Source of the DNA: Mixophyes australis
Taxonomy: Eukaryota; Chordata; Amphibia; Anura; Limnodynastidae
Reading direction: 5' to 3'
DNA length: 64,000 nucleotides
Assembly (NCBI GenBank): GCA_036250195.1
Contig: JAVHZZ010000001.1
Coordinates: forward strand, 395,584,283-395,648,282
In this document: in pieces, positions 49,126 to 61,100 of the stretch
How positions within the stretch are numbered: the first letter of the stretch is position 1
Layout of the letters: each line of letters opens with the position of its first letter
The notes under the pieces: model-generated
What the model was told of the DNA's origin: nothing
The model's input: only the letters and a program-made list of their open reading frames with translations
Database searches by the model: none
Position numbers and translations under genes: made by a program

Positions 49126-52100
49126 TGTGATGGCACAAGGGGCTTGTGGCAATGTAATGTGTGTGTGAGAGAGAGGTAGGTGGTGCTCCTTTGTTTGTGG
49201 GGTGATGGTGGTGCAATTTAATTTAATAGTGGGGACTTAATTTAAGATGGGGTGGTTTGGGGGCTATTAAATGAATGTGGGGGTGAGTTTGGGGAGAATG
49301 AAGTCTATTAATCTAGTCTATTAGCCTAGAATTAGTCTATTAAATGTGAACATGAATTATTTAATGGCAGCTATGGTTGTGGAAAATAGACATATTTATT
49401 AAATGTATACACTATTAAATTTATTGCTGGGGCTGTTTGGAGGGAGGGAAATAGGTTTATTTATTAAATGGGAAAACTATTATTTTAACGTTGGGACTGG
49501 AGAAAGGCCTAAGTATAAATCGTGGGTCTTATTGATTTAACGCCAGGGCTGGTTAGAATTTTCTAAATGGACCCATTATTTTTCCCCCCAAACAGTGCCC
49601 CCAACATTCCAGGATCCAGACAAGCTGCAACTAAAGAAACCAGCAGCCACAGGTGATGAAAGTGAAAAGAACAGGTAGGAGAGAGCAGGACAGTCTCTCA
49701 AATGTTCTGAATCTAGAGGGACAATCCCGATTTTTGGTGACTGCTCTGCTCAATCTAAGGGACAGGTCAAGACTGTGTACTCTTTATATACACACTGCAT
49801 TCTTTATATACTACACTATTGTGCTAGCTGTTCTTCGTGGGCTTACCACACCCCCTCTAGTGGTTTGGTTATGCCTCTCTAGTGGCTGGTCACACCACCT
49901 CTGGTGGGACTCTACCACTGTATTCCCCCTGTAGGCCCTTCATGCCCCAGTCCGAAACTGGGCATGTCTGTAAACACAGTATAACCAACCTGGAAAAATA
50001 AAATCACTCAGGGGGTTTCAATATATCTTAGGCAACTTTTTTTTTTAAAAAGGTATAATGAACAGGAGTCAACTAAGGATTGCTGTATACAACACAGCAA
50101 ACACATGCATCTCCAGATGTTGACAAACTGCAAGTCCCAGGATCCTGAGACTTGTAGCGTAACAATAATAGAAGAGACACTGGTTGCAATACTTAGTTCC
50201 CTGATCTCTCCCAGCACCTTTTTTTCATGTTTTTCATGAAGTAGGGTCAGAGATGGATACTATAAAGTCAAGGACAGAAAGGCAGATTTTAATAAATGTT
50301 AATTGAACAAAAAGCACACACTCCCCCACTCACCGGTTTAAAAGATGTTTTTTGTTTTTTTAACGTTCTAGCATTCTGTTCCTGTTTCAATGTAGCACAG
50401 CAGCAGTAGATCAGGCAGCAGTAGCATAGTAGGGCCCGACAAACCACAGGTGCCAGATTCCCAAAATATTGGGGCCTGAATATGCAAATTGCATTATCAT
50501 ACCCCCTGCACTTGCCCCTTGGACCTCAAGTAAGAAAGTATGGTATAAATATACACCCACCCCAACACTCACAGATCTTTCAATACTCAATTTAAAGTAT
50601 CAAACCAATTATTAGCATATATTACCAATATCTAAAATTAAAAACCAAAAACACAAACCTGTAAATAACTGACCTGACACTTTTGGAGTCTCCAGTGGGA
50701 GAGTTGACAATTAGGCCATAGGAAAAAAAACCTGTGCGTAGCCCAGTATCAAATGTATCCCCACTTGCCTTTCAGCAAAGTGGGATATGACCCTTGTCAC
50801 TGTGGGCGAAGTATGGCCCAGGAGTTCAGTGAATAAGGAGCTCTTCTCCTTTGGGATCTGAAGACATTTTGTTGTACATTTTTTATGCACATAAATAAAA
50901 TAAAATAAAATAAAAATAGTTTTTGTTGCTTCAAAGTTTGTGGCAACATGTATTGCCTTCTCTAGCCCAGGGAGTAGTTTTTCCTTGTGTATAGTATGTG
51001 ATCTCTAATGAAATCAACTGGGCAATCAGAGTTACCCCCTCCTATTGGCTCTCCTGACTTTTTAAATATTTCATACAACAGATTGCTATGCAAAGTTATT
51101 GTGGAGATTACAAAGAGTTTCAAATATGTCTCTTATTTCTGGTTTCCCTTTGTGTGCTGCAGATAGCTCTCCACTAGCAGAACTCAAATCGGTGTTTATC
51201 ACAATCTACTTGCCTTATGCATATAAGCATATATGTTGCATTTTGATGCTCAATCTAAATGTCTGCATCAGGTCCTACATATTTAAATTGCAGCAGTTCC
51301 TTCCCAGTTTCTCCTGTGTCTAAGGCAATATGTGTACAACCCCACTTCTGGCACTATGTATTGTTTTGTGACTACTTACAGACTGCAGCTTGTCTCTCTG
51401 CACTGAGTAACTTTTAGTCTACCTGCATTACTACAGAGTGTCCTTGTCAGACATCCATAAAACAGCAACTACAGGTTGTATAACAGCAACCGACTGAAAT
51501 ACCCAAGTAGATTTTATAGGCTGCAGAAGCTGCGAAGGGACACAATTAGCAACAAAATACAATAATATAAACAAAATATAATAATATTGACCCTATATCA
51601 AAATATATTAAACGCATCACAAGTAAAATAAGTGGGTAACAGATTAAACAGAACTCACTTCTCTTAATGACGGCTCTTATTGATTGAAGAGGTCCTTGTC
51701 TGTAAAATAGAAGTGGTATTGGTTACTTCACATGTACACAAAGAATCTTACAACTACACACAAACTGACTCTGTGCTTGCATACTTTCTATCATTAAAAA
51801 AGAAAGGGCAGTTCCAATATCTAAAGCCAGTTTACTTTGTTCCTGCCAGTACTGTAAAGTAATCTCATGATCCCACCCTTTTCCAGCCCTCTGTAATAAA
51901 AACCAGAGTCTTGACAGAGCGGCTGTTCCATAGAAGTACAATGTATTGTTATTGAGGGAGAAGAAAAACACAACAAATGCGCAGCTATATGAAGATGCAG
52001 AAACAGTCCCTTTATTGCCACTTCATCCTAAACTGTCAGAATGTGAACGTCAGACCCTCTACTAAAGCATGGAGAAGCTGATTTATCTGTTTATCTGCAA

Positions 52101-55100
52101 CTGTACTTCTATTCTATTCTCCAGACGACTGTTCCCATGGGACTCAGGCAGAACTGAAAACACACATCATCCACTGAACTTAAGAAGAAGCATAAACAAG
52201 AAGTTGGCCACGTACACAGTTAAGGATTTTTTTTTTATGGGAGAGATGAATATGTCCATTTTTCCCACTATATACGTACACATATATTTTAATATGTGCA
52301 AGCAAGTTGTCCAGTCAATGTACAAAAAGTTATAACAACAATGCTAGCACGACGTTTAGCAAGTAAGAAGTTCTTCCTTCTCTTCAGAGATTCTTAAAGC
52401 AATAAGAAACCTTCTCCGGCTACATTATGACCAGGATTCAGAGGCTTTGTTTCTTTGCAATGACATCTTCAATAGTAGGTATATGCACCGGGTGCTCTAG
52501 ATTCCCCCTACACTCCAAAAACATACTGGTAATTTAGAGGTTAGGGCAGTGGATTCCAAACTTTTTCAGTTCAAGGCACCCTTAGGGTCTCCAAAATTAT
52601 TTCAAGGCACCCCTAAGCCAAAATAATTACCAAGTAGTCCCCCGCCTTGCTTACCACTGGCCCTGGACAAGGCACCCCTGTGAGATCTCCATGGCACCCC
52701 AGGCGCACAGCTTGGGAACCACTGGGTTAGGGAATTTACACTGTAAACTCCAATGGAGCATGGACTGAACGATTCAATATGAAAAGTTCTGCGTAATACG
52801 GTGGCGTTATACCAATAAATAATAAGATTATTTTGCACTATTTTTTCCACACCTACATCAGTAAACAACGGTAACAAAAGGCACACACTTTATCTGCTAA
52901 TTGCAAGAGTAAATATTTAGATTGTCCGCTAAAAACATTAAAACATGAATTGTTTCAGAATTTGCACCATTAATCTGAAAGATTATTTACTTTTGTCCTG
53001 AATGTCTGTTGAACTTCCTAGATTTTAAACAAACAAAAACAACACAACACATACTGACAGTTTACTTGGATACAATGTAAAAGAAACAAACAAACATTCT
53101 GAGAAAGGGAAAGTATCCAAAAATTATACATATTAAAGTTTAAAAAATCCATTGTACAGCCATATCTAGATTAAACAAAAGTCAGCAGCGGAACACTGAG
53201 ATAATGGAGAATTTTGCAAAAAGCGTGATAAAGCTGTAATAACATTCTGCAGTCCCCACATGTTATCCATTATGTTCTGTTAAGAATTGTCAGCATGTGT
53301 ATCATTCTCCAAACAAGCCAAACCACACCCGTCACTCCAGGCCCTTAGAAGAACACAATTGCTATGTTCTGTATACTCATCAGCAATGTAAGCAACTCAG
53401 GTAAACTAAATATGGGAATATTTCTCCGGTTTAAACATAAAAAATAAACTATGCACACCACATATAGAAAAACAGGCAATAATCGAAGCAATACAAAAAG
53501 AGAAGGACTCTAAGTGTCTACTTCTGGACAGGTATCAGGAGGTGATAGGGGTTACATTTCCACAGGTTTGGGTAACTTTGTGAAAACAGGAAATGACTAA
53601 TCAAATATGTCTAAGAGCAATATCAATTCTGAGTTTAAGCAAATCCTGTTCACTGTGAATAATCATAGTCATAATTGAAGATTAGACAGCAAAGTGAAAT
53701 GTGGGTTAACAAATAAACCTGCAAAGGACCCTTCATATTATTCAATAACATTACTAAGATGTGAAGATTTTTCACCATGATGTTGGCGATAACAACATTC
53801 ACTATTTTGGTAACACAAACACACATGTGGGGGGGGGGGGGAATTCAACTGTAAAAAAAAAATCCGCGCCAGGTGCCTCCGAAACAGCCGAGAAACACAT
53901 TGCGCAATTTCTTTTTACAGAAGCAACGCTTATTTTTGCTCGCACCCCATAGAGGTGTGACCAAAAATGAGCGCTACTTTTTACCGTAGTAATGGTAAAA
54001 ATACATGGCCAATTGAATTTGCCCCTATGCAGTAAACATAACATACATACACTGGAGGCTATATTGGAGGAAGAAGAAACCAAAATCAGAGGTGAGCAAA
54101 ATGATGTTGAGTTGAGAAGCCAATCAGATCAACCTGCAACAACTAAGGAGCCAGGTAAGAGAAGCATGAATAGACATGAACAGAAATGACTCCCACAAGC
54201 CAGGCACCAGCAGTCGCTAGGCACAGTGTTTACCTGGCTGCTAGGATTTGTCTTTTTATAGAATCAGGAACGCAGGTGGAGGTGTCTTAGAGCTTTAAGT
54301 ACTAGCTCTTGTCAAAGAAATAACAAGCCATACAACTGTATTCATCACAAGATATTTCTTAAGAAAAGATAGCAGCTATCACTTAAAACTGGGATATATG
54401 CACAATGTGACCCATTATGAAAGCATGTAGTCCAGTCATGGTATAAATATTGGATTTTATTTAGTTCACTAAGATTATTTACAGCCATACACAACTATTC
54501 ACCTACTGCAGATACGACACTTAATTTCCAATACTTTAGGACAGCTTTTTTTTTTTTTTTTTTTTTTTAATGTGGAAATTAGAAAAACGAACTAGCATTT
54601 GGAACTCACTTGAAGTTCAAAATAAGCTTCTACAATGTGTTTACTAGCTAGTAATAGTGGTAAAGGGTAGGATGACAATAAAAACAATCGCTCTACTGTC
54701 ACCTGTTTACATGGTATTCTCTAGAGTTTAATACACTTGTTAAATGTATGTAATTAAAGGCAGCAGATAGAAGGCCTTAGGAGCAGTCCTTTGGCAGCAT
54801 TAAGAAGAAATTGGATAAAATAGCACTTGTAGGGCAGTTCCCCAGACACCACTGCCCCTCCAACAATCCCACAAGCAGGCTGGAAACATAACATGCAGTC
54901 TTGTAGGCAGGGCCGGACTGGGACTAAAAATCAGCCCTGGCATTTAAATTACACAGGCCCATCTGAGGCCCAGTAGGAAAGAAATTGTGCGCCGCCGCAC
55001 AGCAGCGGCACCGAAAAGGGTGTGGTCACATTGTGCTGTGGGTGTGGCCAACATGGGGCATTGATACATACATTATAATAAAACATTACATTTATCACGC

Positions 55101-58100
55101 CCTCCCATCCACATCACGCCATGCCCCCCAGGCACATTATGACACCCCCAGCCCACTGTACTTATCTATGCTTCTGGTGCTGCTGACATCCATCAGGGTG
55201 GGAACTTCCTATAGAGTGAGCAGGGAAGCTCTTAGTCTCACAAGATTACCACATCTTGTGAGATTTAGGGCTAGATTTACTAAGCTGCGGGTTTGAAAAA
55301 GTGGGATTGTTGCCTATAGCAACCAATCAGATTCTAGCTTTCATTTATTTAGTACCTTCTACAAAATGATAACTAGAATCTGATTGGTTGCTATAGGCAA
55401 CATCCCCACTTTTTCAAACCCGCAGCTTAGTAAATCTAGCCCTTAGACCTCCTCGGCTTGCTCTGCAGGCTGTGTCCTATTCAGGGACTGGGAGCAGCTA
55501 TCCGCTCCCTCCTGCTAACCAGAGCTGGATTAATGCCTGGGGGCATGGGGTTTTTAAGACAGGGGGCCCCTATTATGTAACATGGTTATCATATTAGACA
55601 AAATGTTAGACAAATACACAGGCAATACTGTGTGCACTACTGTTAGGTGCAGGCAGCTCTGCCTTCACAAGCAGTACAGTGTGAAGTGGGACTTACCTCC
55701 CAACTGTCACTAAACGAGACAGTCACCAAAATTCGGGAATTCCCCACCAGTGTTCTTGTCACTTTCACCACCTGTGGCTCCTGGTGTCTTTAGTAGCTGC
55801 TTGTCTGGATCCTCGAATGCTGGAGGCTCTATTTTGAAAAAAAAAAATGGGTACATGTAATTTAGAAACCTCCAACCAGCCCTGGGGGTAAATGTATCAT
55901 ACCCCGGTTTTCTCAACTCGCGGGCGATCAGCGTCTTCTCAGCTTAAATTTAAAGTGGCGCTGCCTTGTAAAGGGAGGTTAAATTTAAGCTGCGAAGACG
56001 CCGATCTCCCGCGAGTTGAGAAAACCGGGGTATGATACATTTACCCCCCAGTGTTTAATCAATGCAACCCATGTTTTATAATTAGGCCTCCCTCCAGTCT
56101 AAACATTAAAATACTAGTATTCACGTTTAATAAACCTATATACCTCCCTCCAAACAACCCCAACAATAAATTAAATCGCATTTACGTTTAAAAAATATAC
56201 CTATTTCCCACAACCATCACTGCCATTAAATAATTCCTATTCACATTTAATAAATAGACGTTATTTTTTCCCAAACAGCCCCACTTTCAATTAATAGCCC
56301 CCAAATCATATTATGCCACAATAGTGCCCCAGTTCGTACAATAGTACGCCCAAATGATATTATACCACAATACTGCCCCCAGTTGATATTATGCCACAAT
56401 AGTGCACCCAAATCATATTATGCCATACAGTAGTGCCCCCAAATCCCGTGTGGCATCCTGGCTCTTCTCCCCCCCTGAGTGGCATCCTGTCTCTTATTCC
56501 CCCCCCCCCCATCTCCTGGGTGGCATCCTGTCTCTTATACCCCCCCATCCCCGAGTGGCATCCTGTCTCTTATTCCCCCCCCCCCCCCCCCCCGAGTGGC
56601 ACCCTGTCTCTTATTCCCCCCCCCCCCCCCGAGTGGCATACTGTTTCTGATCCCCCCCCCCCCCCGAGTGGCATGCCGTTTCTTACCCCATCCCCCCCCT
56701 CCCAGAGTGGCACACTGTCATGTCTTTTATCCCCCCCCCCCCCCCCCAAGTGGCATCCTGTCTCTTATTCCCCCCCCCCCCCCATCTCCTGGGTGGCATC
56801 CTGTCTCTTATACCCCCCCATCCCCGAGTGGCATCCTGTCTCTTATTCCCCCCCCCCCCCGAGTGGCATACTGTTTCTGATCCCCCCCGAGTGGCATGCC
56901 GTTTCTTACCCCATCCCCCCCCTCCCCGAGTGGCACACTGTCATGTCTCTTATTCCCCCGCCCCCCCCCCCCCCCCCAGTGGCCCCCCCCCCCCCCCAGT
57001 GGCATCCTTTCACTTCTCCCCGTTTTCTATGTGACATCTTCCCTCTCTCCCCGTTTTTTATGTACAATCCTCCCCCCCCACCCCCTTTAGTGTACTCACC
57101 TTCATGTCTCTACTCGTTTCCGCTGTCTTCTGCCTTTTTCTGCTTTCTTCTGCTGTCCGCTCCTCAGACAGCTGCAGGACCCGGCCAGGACATTTGCAGC
57201 GCTGCGCGCGGCACATTTCATCTGGTGGCTGGTTCCTGGGGAGGAGCCAGCCACCAGGAAGCCTGTCAGTGACAGGCTGTACTAAACTGACTGCCCTGTG
57301 CGTGATCATGTGAGTATACAAATACTCACATGATCGCTGCACAGGGGACCGGACCGGCCCAACTGACCATCGGCCCTTCTGGCAAATGCCAGAAGTGCCA
57401 GATGGCCAGTCCGGCCCTGCTTGTAGGTGTAGAACACCCATCAGACATTAGCTGTTCTCTTCCATCCTGGAGCTGATTGAAGATACATGTGTCAGTGTAA
57501 CAGCCTTCAGCATCTAAAGGAAGAGACCCCCCTACCGAACTCTTTCTTTCTTGTGTGTAAAATAAACATTTGCTGCATGATTGTAGGCAAGTCCCTGTTT
57601 TAATGGCCAGACTGAAGCTTGCTCCCTCTACAGTATAGTCCTCCTTGACACACTAACTCATGAAACTGCCCTTACAAAAGGAGCACAACTGTGCAATAAT
57701 AGGTAATTATTAAATTTAATTGTGTAAATGTCACCTTTTTGTTGACCAAAATACCAAATATAGTTTAGTGATTCTTTATGTTGGACATTCAATGTAAAGT
57801 ATGAATACAAAAAGGTGATGTAAAGCCGCATTAAAACCTAACAAGGAGGGAGCAGAGCATTATAGATCTGTTATTAATATCACAGCATGGGGCGAAAAAC
57901 TGGGGCAGTGTGACTTTTGGTGGCAGTGTATGCTGCGGACTAATGAGAGGCTGCAATTACGGTCATTGGCCCCTGCTCGCATCCTCCTTTTGCAGCCATT
58001 GAAAGAGGTGAAAAATGTTCACCACTTTAGGAGGTTGTTCAGCTTTAAAAAAAAAATCTAAAAATAGTATATAAATTATCACAATTTAATGCCATAGACG

Positions 58101-61100
58101 CCACTGTCCCTAATTTCCAGTGACAGTCCCAAAATTTTTTGTCCCTGTAAAGGTATTAATATTTAATATTCAAAAGCATAATAATATAAGTGTTAAGACA
58201 TAAACGGATATTCTGGTGGCTGCAGTGCTCCAAGGTCCACCCAGAAGGAACCGTGTGTCATGTGCTTAGATTCACTTGAAACTGGTTCTAACTATGTGAA
58301 TCCAGTCCAGAAATACGATGAGTGTATTCTGGATTCACAGTCTTATGACAACAGCCGGATATCATGTCTGTTTCTAATATATCTATGACAACGAAAAACA
58401 CTGGAAGAGTCTCTTTAAATGTCTTCCGGAAAGATAGGAAAGCAATTGTGAAACACAGTATAAAGTGCTCTTCTACAACCTAGACAGTCAGTATTCTGCA
58501 GGCACTGACGGAGGATCTTCTGCGCAGTCTGACCACAGTACCAAACCATCCAAGGTGCACCTGAAGGAGGGAGGGGCTTTCCTGAGGACAGCTCACCAGA
58601 CTGTGTGTGGTTGATTCCTGCACACCTTGCACTCTGAGGATGAAGCAGTGTTGCTGCATTTGTACCTATCTCTAGCAATACACAGTGCCTGTCTTTAGTA
58701 CCAATCTTAACTCTGACTTTTGATAGGTCTATGGAACAGTACACGTACAGAGTGAGAGAGTAAAGTTTTGGATTGACAAACTGACCATTTATGGGAAGAG
58801 GCAGGGCCTGTGGTGATGTGCCAGGGGTGGTACAATGTGCCACATACAGAGAACCCAAGTTACACCACATGATAAGTTTCTGCATGGTTCTTGCTGGCCT
58901 TGTTATGGTCCTTTAGCCTGCACTGAGTAGTTTGCTTATTTTAAGCCTTAAACAAATGTTGCATTGCTAAAATACTTTTCAGTAATAGGACACCTCCAAC
59001 AAGTCCTGAAGTTTTCTAGCTTAACGGGCCAAATAGAGCACTGCTAAAGATACCAAATTATTATGTAATTTATATTAAAAAAGAGTCAATATAGAATAAA
59101 ATGATATGAGCAACATGGGAAAATGAAGTTTGAAGTCTCAATGATATAGCTCATAACTACGGTTATGTATGACGTCCTCACTTTTTATTTACCCTCTATA
59201 TTAGCTAGGTAAAATGTAAATAAAATAATCTAACTGCTATAAGCTGCATTGGGTAAGCATATGTTATTAAAATGTAATATTCAAACATAAAAATATTAGT
59301 TAAATTATCTATGGCAAAGTTCTGGATAGAGCAGAACCATCTCGAAGCTGAAAACAATGGGCCTACTGCACGTAGCGTGATGCTTAAAATACGGGAGCAA
59401 AATTGGTTACAAAATTGCATTTTCAATTAACTAAAATCCCATACAACTCAGCACCATCTCTAGTATACAATGTACAGCTCCAATGGTGGCGGCCAGTACA
59501 CAAAGCAGAACCTAATGGCTAGTATAAAGATAAGTGTCACCGGTTGTTCATAATTCATAATTATTGTTTACAATGTGGTCAAATTACAGCTATTTAATTA
59601 ATTTACATGCAAAGGAAATCGCATTATCGACCGTCAATATCAAGTAAAACCGATACCTACACCTTACTTGAAGTCTCAGCCTAACATAATGTTTTGCACC
59701 ACTACATTGCACTGCATACACAACTGTGAGACCAAACCCATAAATAAGACACAGATGTTGGAAAGCATCGAGTAACAAAGAGGGAGGGTCTCTAATGTGA
59801 TGTGATCTCGTCACTGTGGGAGACATGCTACAAGCAAGGAGGAGGTGGGAGATGGGGATGAACACAGGACTGTGATTAGAATGGGATATTTTTTTTAATT
59901 GGAATGTGTGGGGGTGAGGAACACTAAGAAGTAATGTTTTGTTTTCCGTTATTTGTTTTTGGATGAGAGCGAGAGAGTATTGAAAGGAAACTTTCCATTC
60001 CATGTCTAAGCTTACTCAGGAATACAGTTTAAAAGTGTCTTTGTCTAACATCTACTGCCAATTTAAATCCTCCCAACACACAATCTGATGGCAAATAGGG
60101 CCAACTAGTCTGCTTGTTATACCCCCCCCCCCCCCCCCAGCTCTCAATTCTAAGTTCTTAGAACTGTTGTACATTTACCCCAAGCATTATGCGAGTTACT
60201 ACAATATCTGCTGGGAGACTACTTCATAGATGTATCATACAATTGTATGACTGCTCCATCCAAAAGTAGGATGTGAACGGAACCAGGAGTTAAGAAATCA
60301 GTCATCTACAGTATAAAAGGCGGTGAGACTTTCCATATAGCAGCCTATAGCCATAACCAATATACAGGGACCCTTTACACTTAAAATACGAAGCTTCGGG
60401 CCCACAATGTTCATCTTCAAAAATCTATACAGTGTAAAGAAATAGATGCTAATAAATATGTTACATTCAGCATAAATAACAAAATTCTAATCTGCAAACT
60501 CCATCATTAAAAAAGTCAAAATAATTAAAACAACAGAACTTGTGAAGAAGTTTACAATTCTAGTTACCCTCATTATTTGTGGGTTAACTCCCCAATGATT
60601 TAAAAACTAATTTACTGAACCCATTTACCTTCTTCTGCATTGGTATGGACACCTGATATAACTGGGCCTCCGTAGTTTGCAGAACAGGCTGCAGTGGAGC
60701 TTACTGTCAGGCCTGCTTCAGACCACCAACATAACATTCCAAGTCCCAGTGTGATAACTAAGTTTCAAAACCCAGTTTTGAAACTAAATGTGGCCCTGCC
60801 ACGCCCTGACGCAGAGCGGGGCGGGTCCCACATTTCGCTCTTATTCCTCTCCTCCTTTGCAGGGCCATTGTTACATTGGGGCATTCATCGATGCAGAGAG
60901 GAGGGTCTCAGGGAAGACATTACCACCATTCATAAATCAAACCAATAAATATAAACACTTTATAAAAAAAAAATCAAAAAAAAATCAGTTGTGCATTTTC
61001 TAGAGAACCAGCCATAATGCAGTAATATAGACTGTAAATGGTTTAAAACTGCTATGTTACCTACATAATATTTGAGTCACTGTAAGTTAATGTGTCATTT

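Larger units (their letters stand above)
54908..57419. mobile_element. 2.5-kb non-autonomous hAT element, copy A (intron 1)
   Basis: Terminal inverted repeats CAGGGCCGGACTGG at both ends and a perfect 8-bp duplication CTTGTAGG (54900-54907 and 57420-57427), diagnostic of hAT insertion. No transposase frame is visible inside. It carries two nested MITEs (55268-55442 and 55884-56049) and a C-rich minisatellite (56460-57010). Confidence 0.92.

Noticed and set aside
48575..49216. 213-codon minus-strand ORF rich in His, Thr and Pro
   Set aside because: It is the translation of the (GT)n and related simple repeats inside hAT copy B.
53992..54189. Plus-strand 65-codon ORF with donor-like CAGGTAAG at its end
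   Set aside because: Wrong strand for SH3D19 and without an acceptor or partner exon; likely chance.
56433..57272. 279-codon Pro-rich ORF
   Set aside because: Translation of the C-rich minisatellite; length reflects absence of stops in C runs, not coding.
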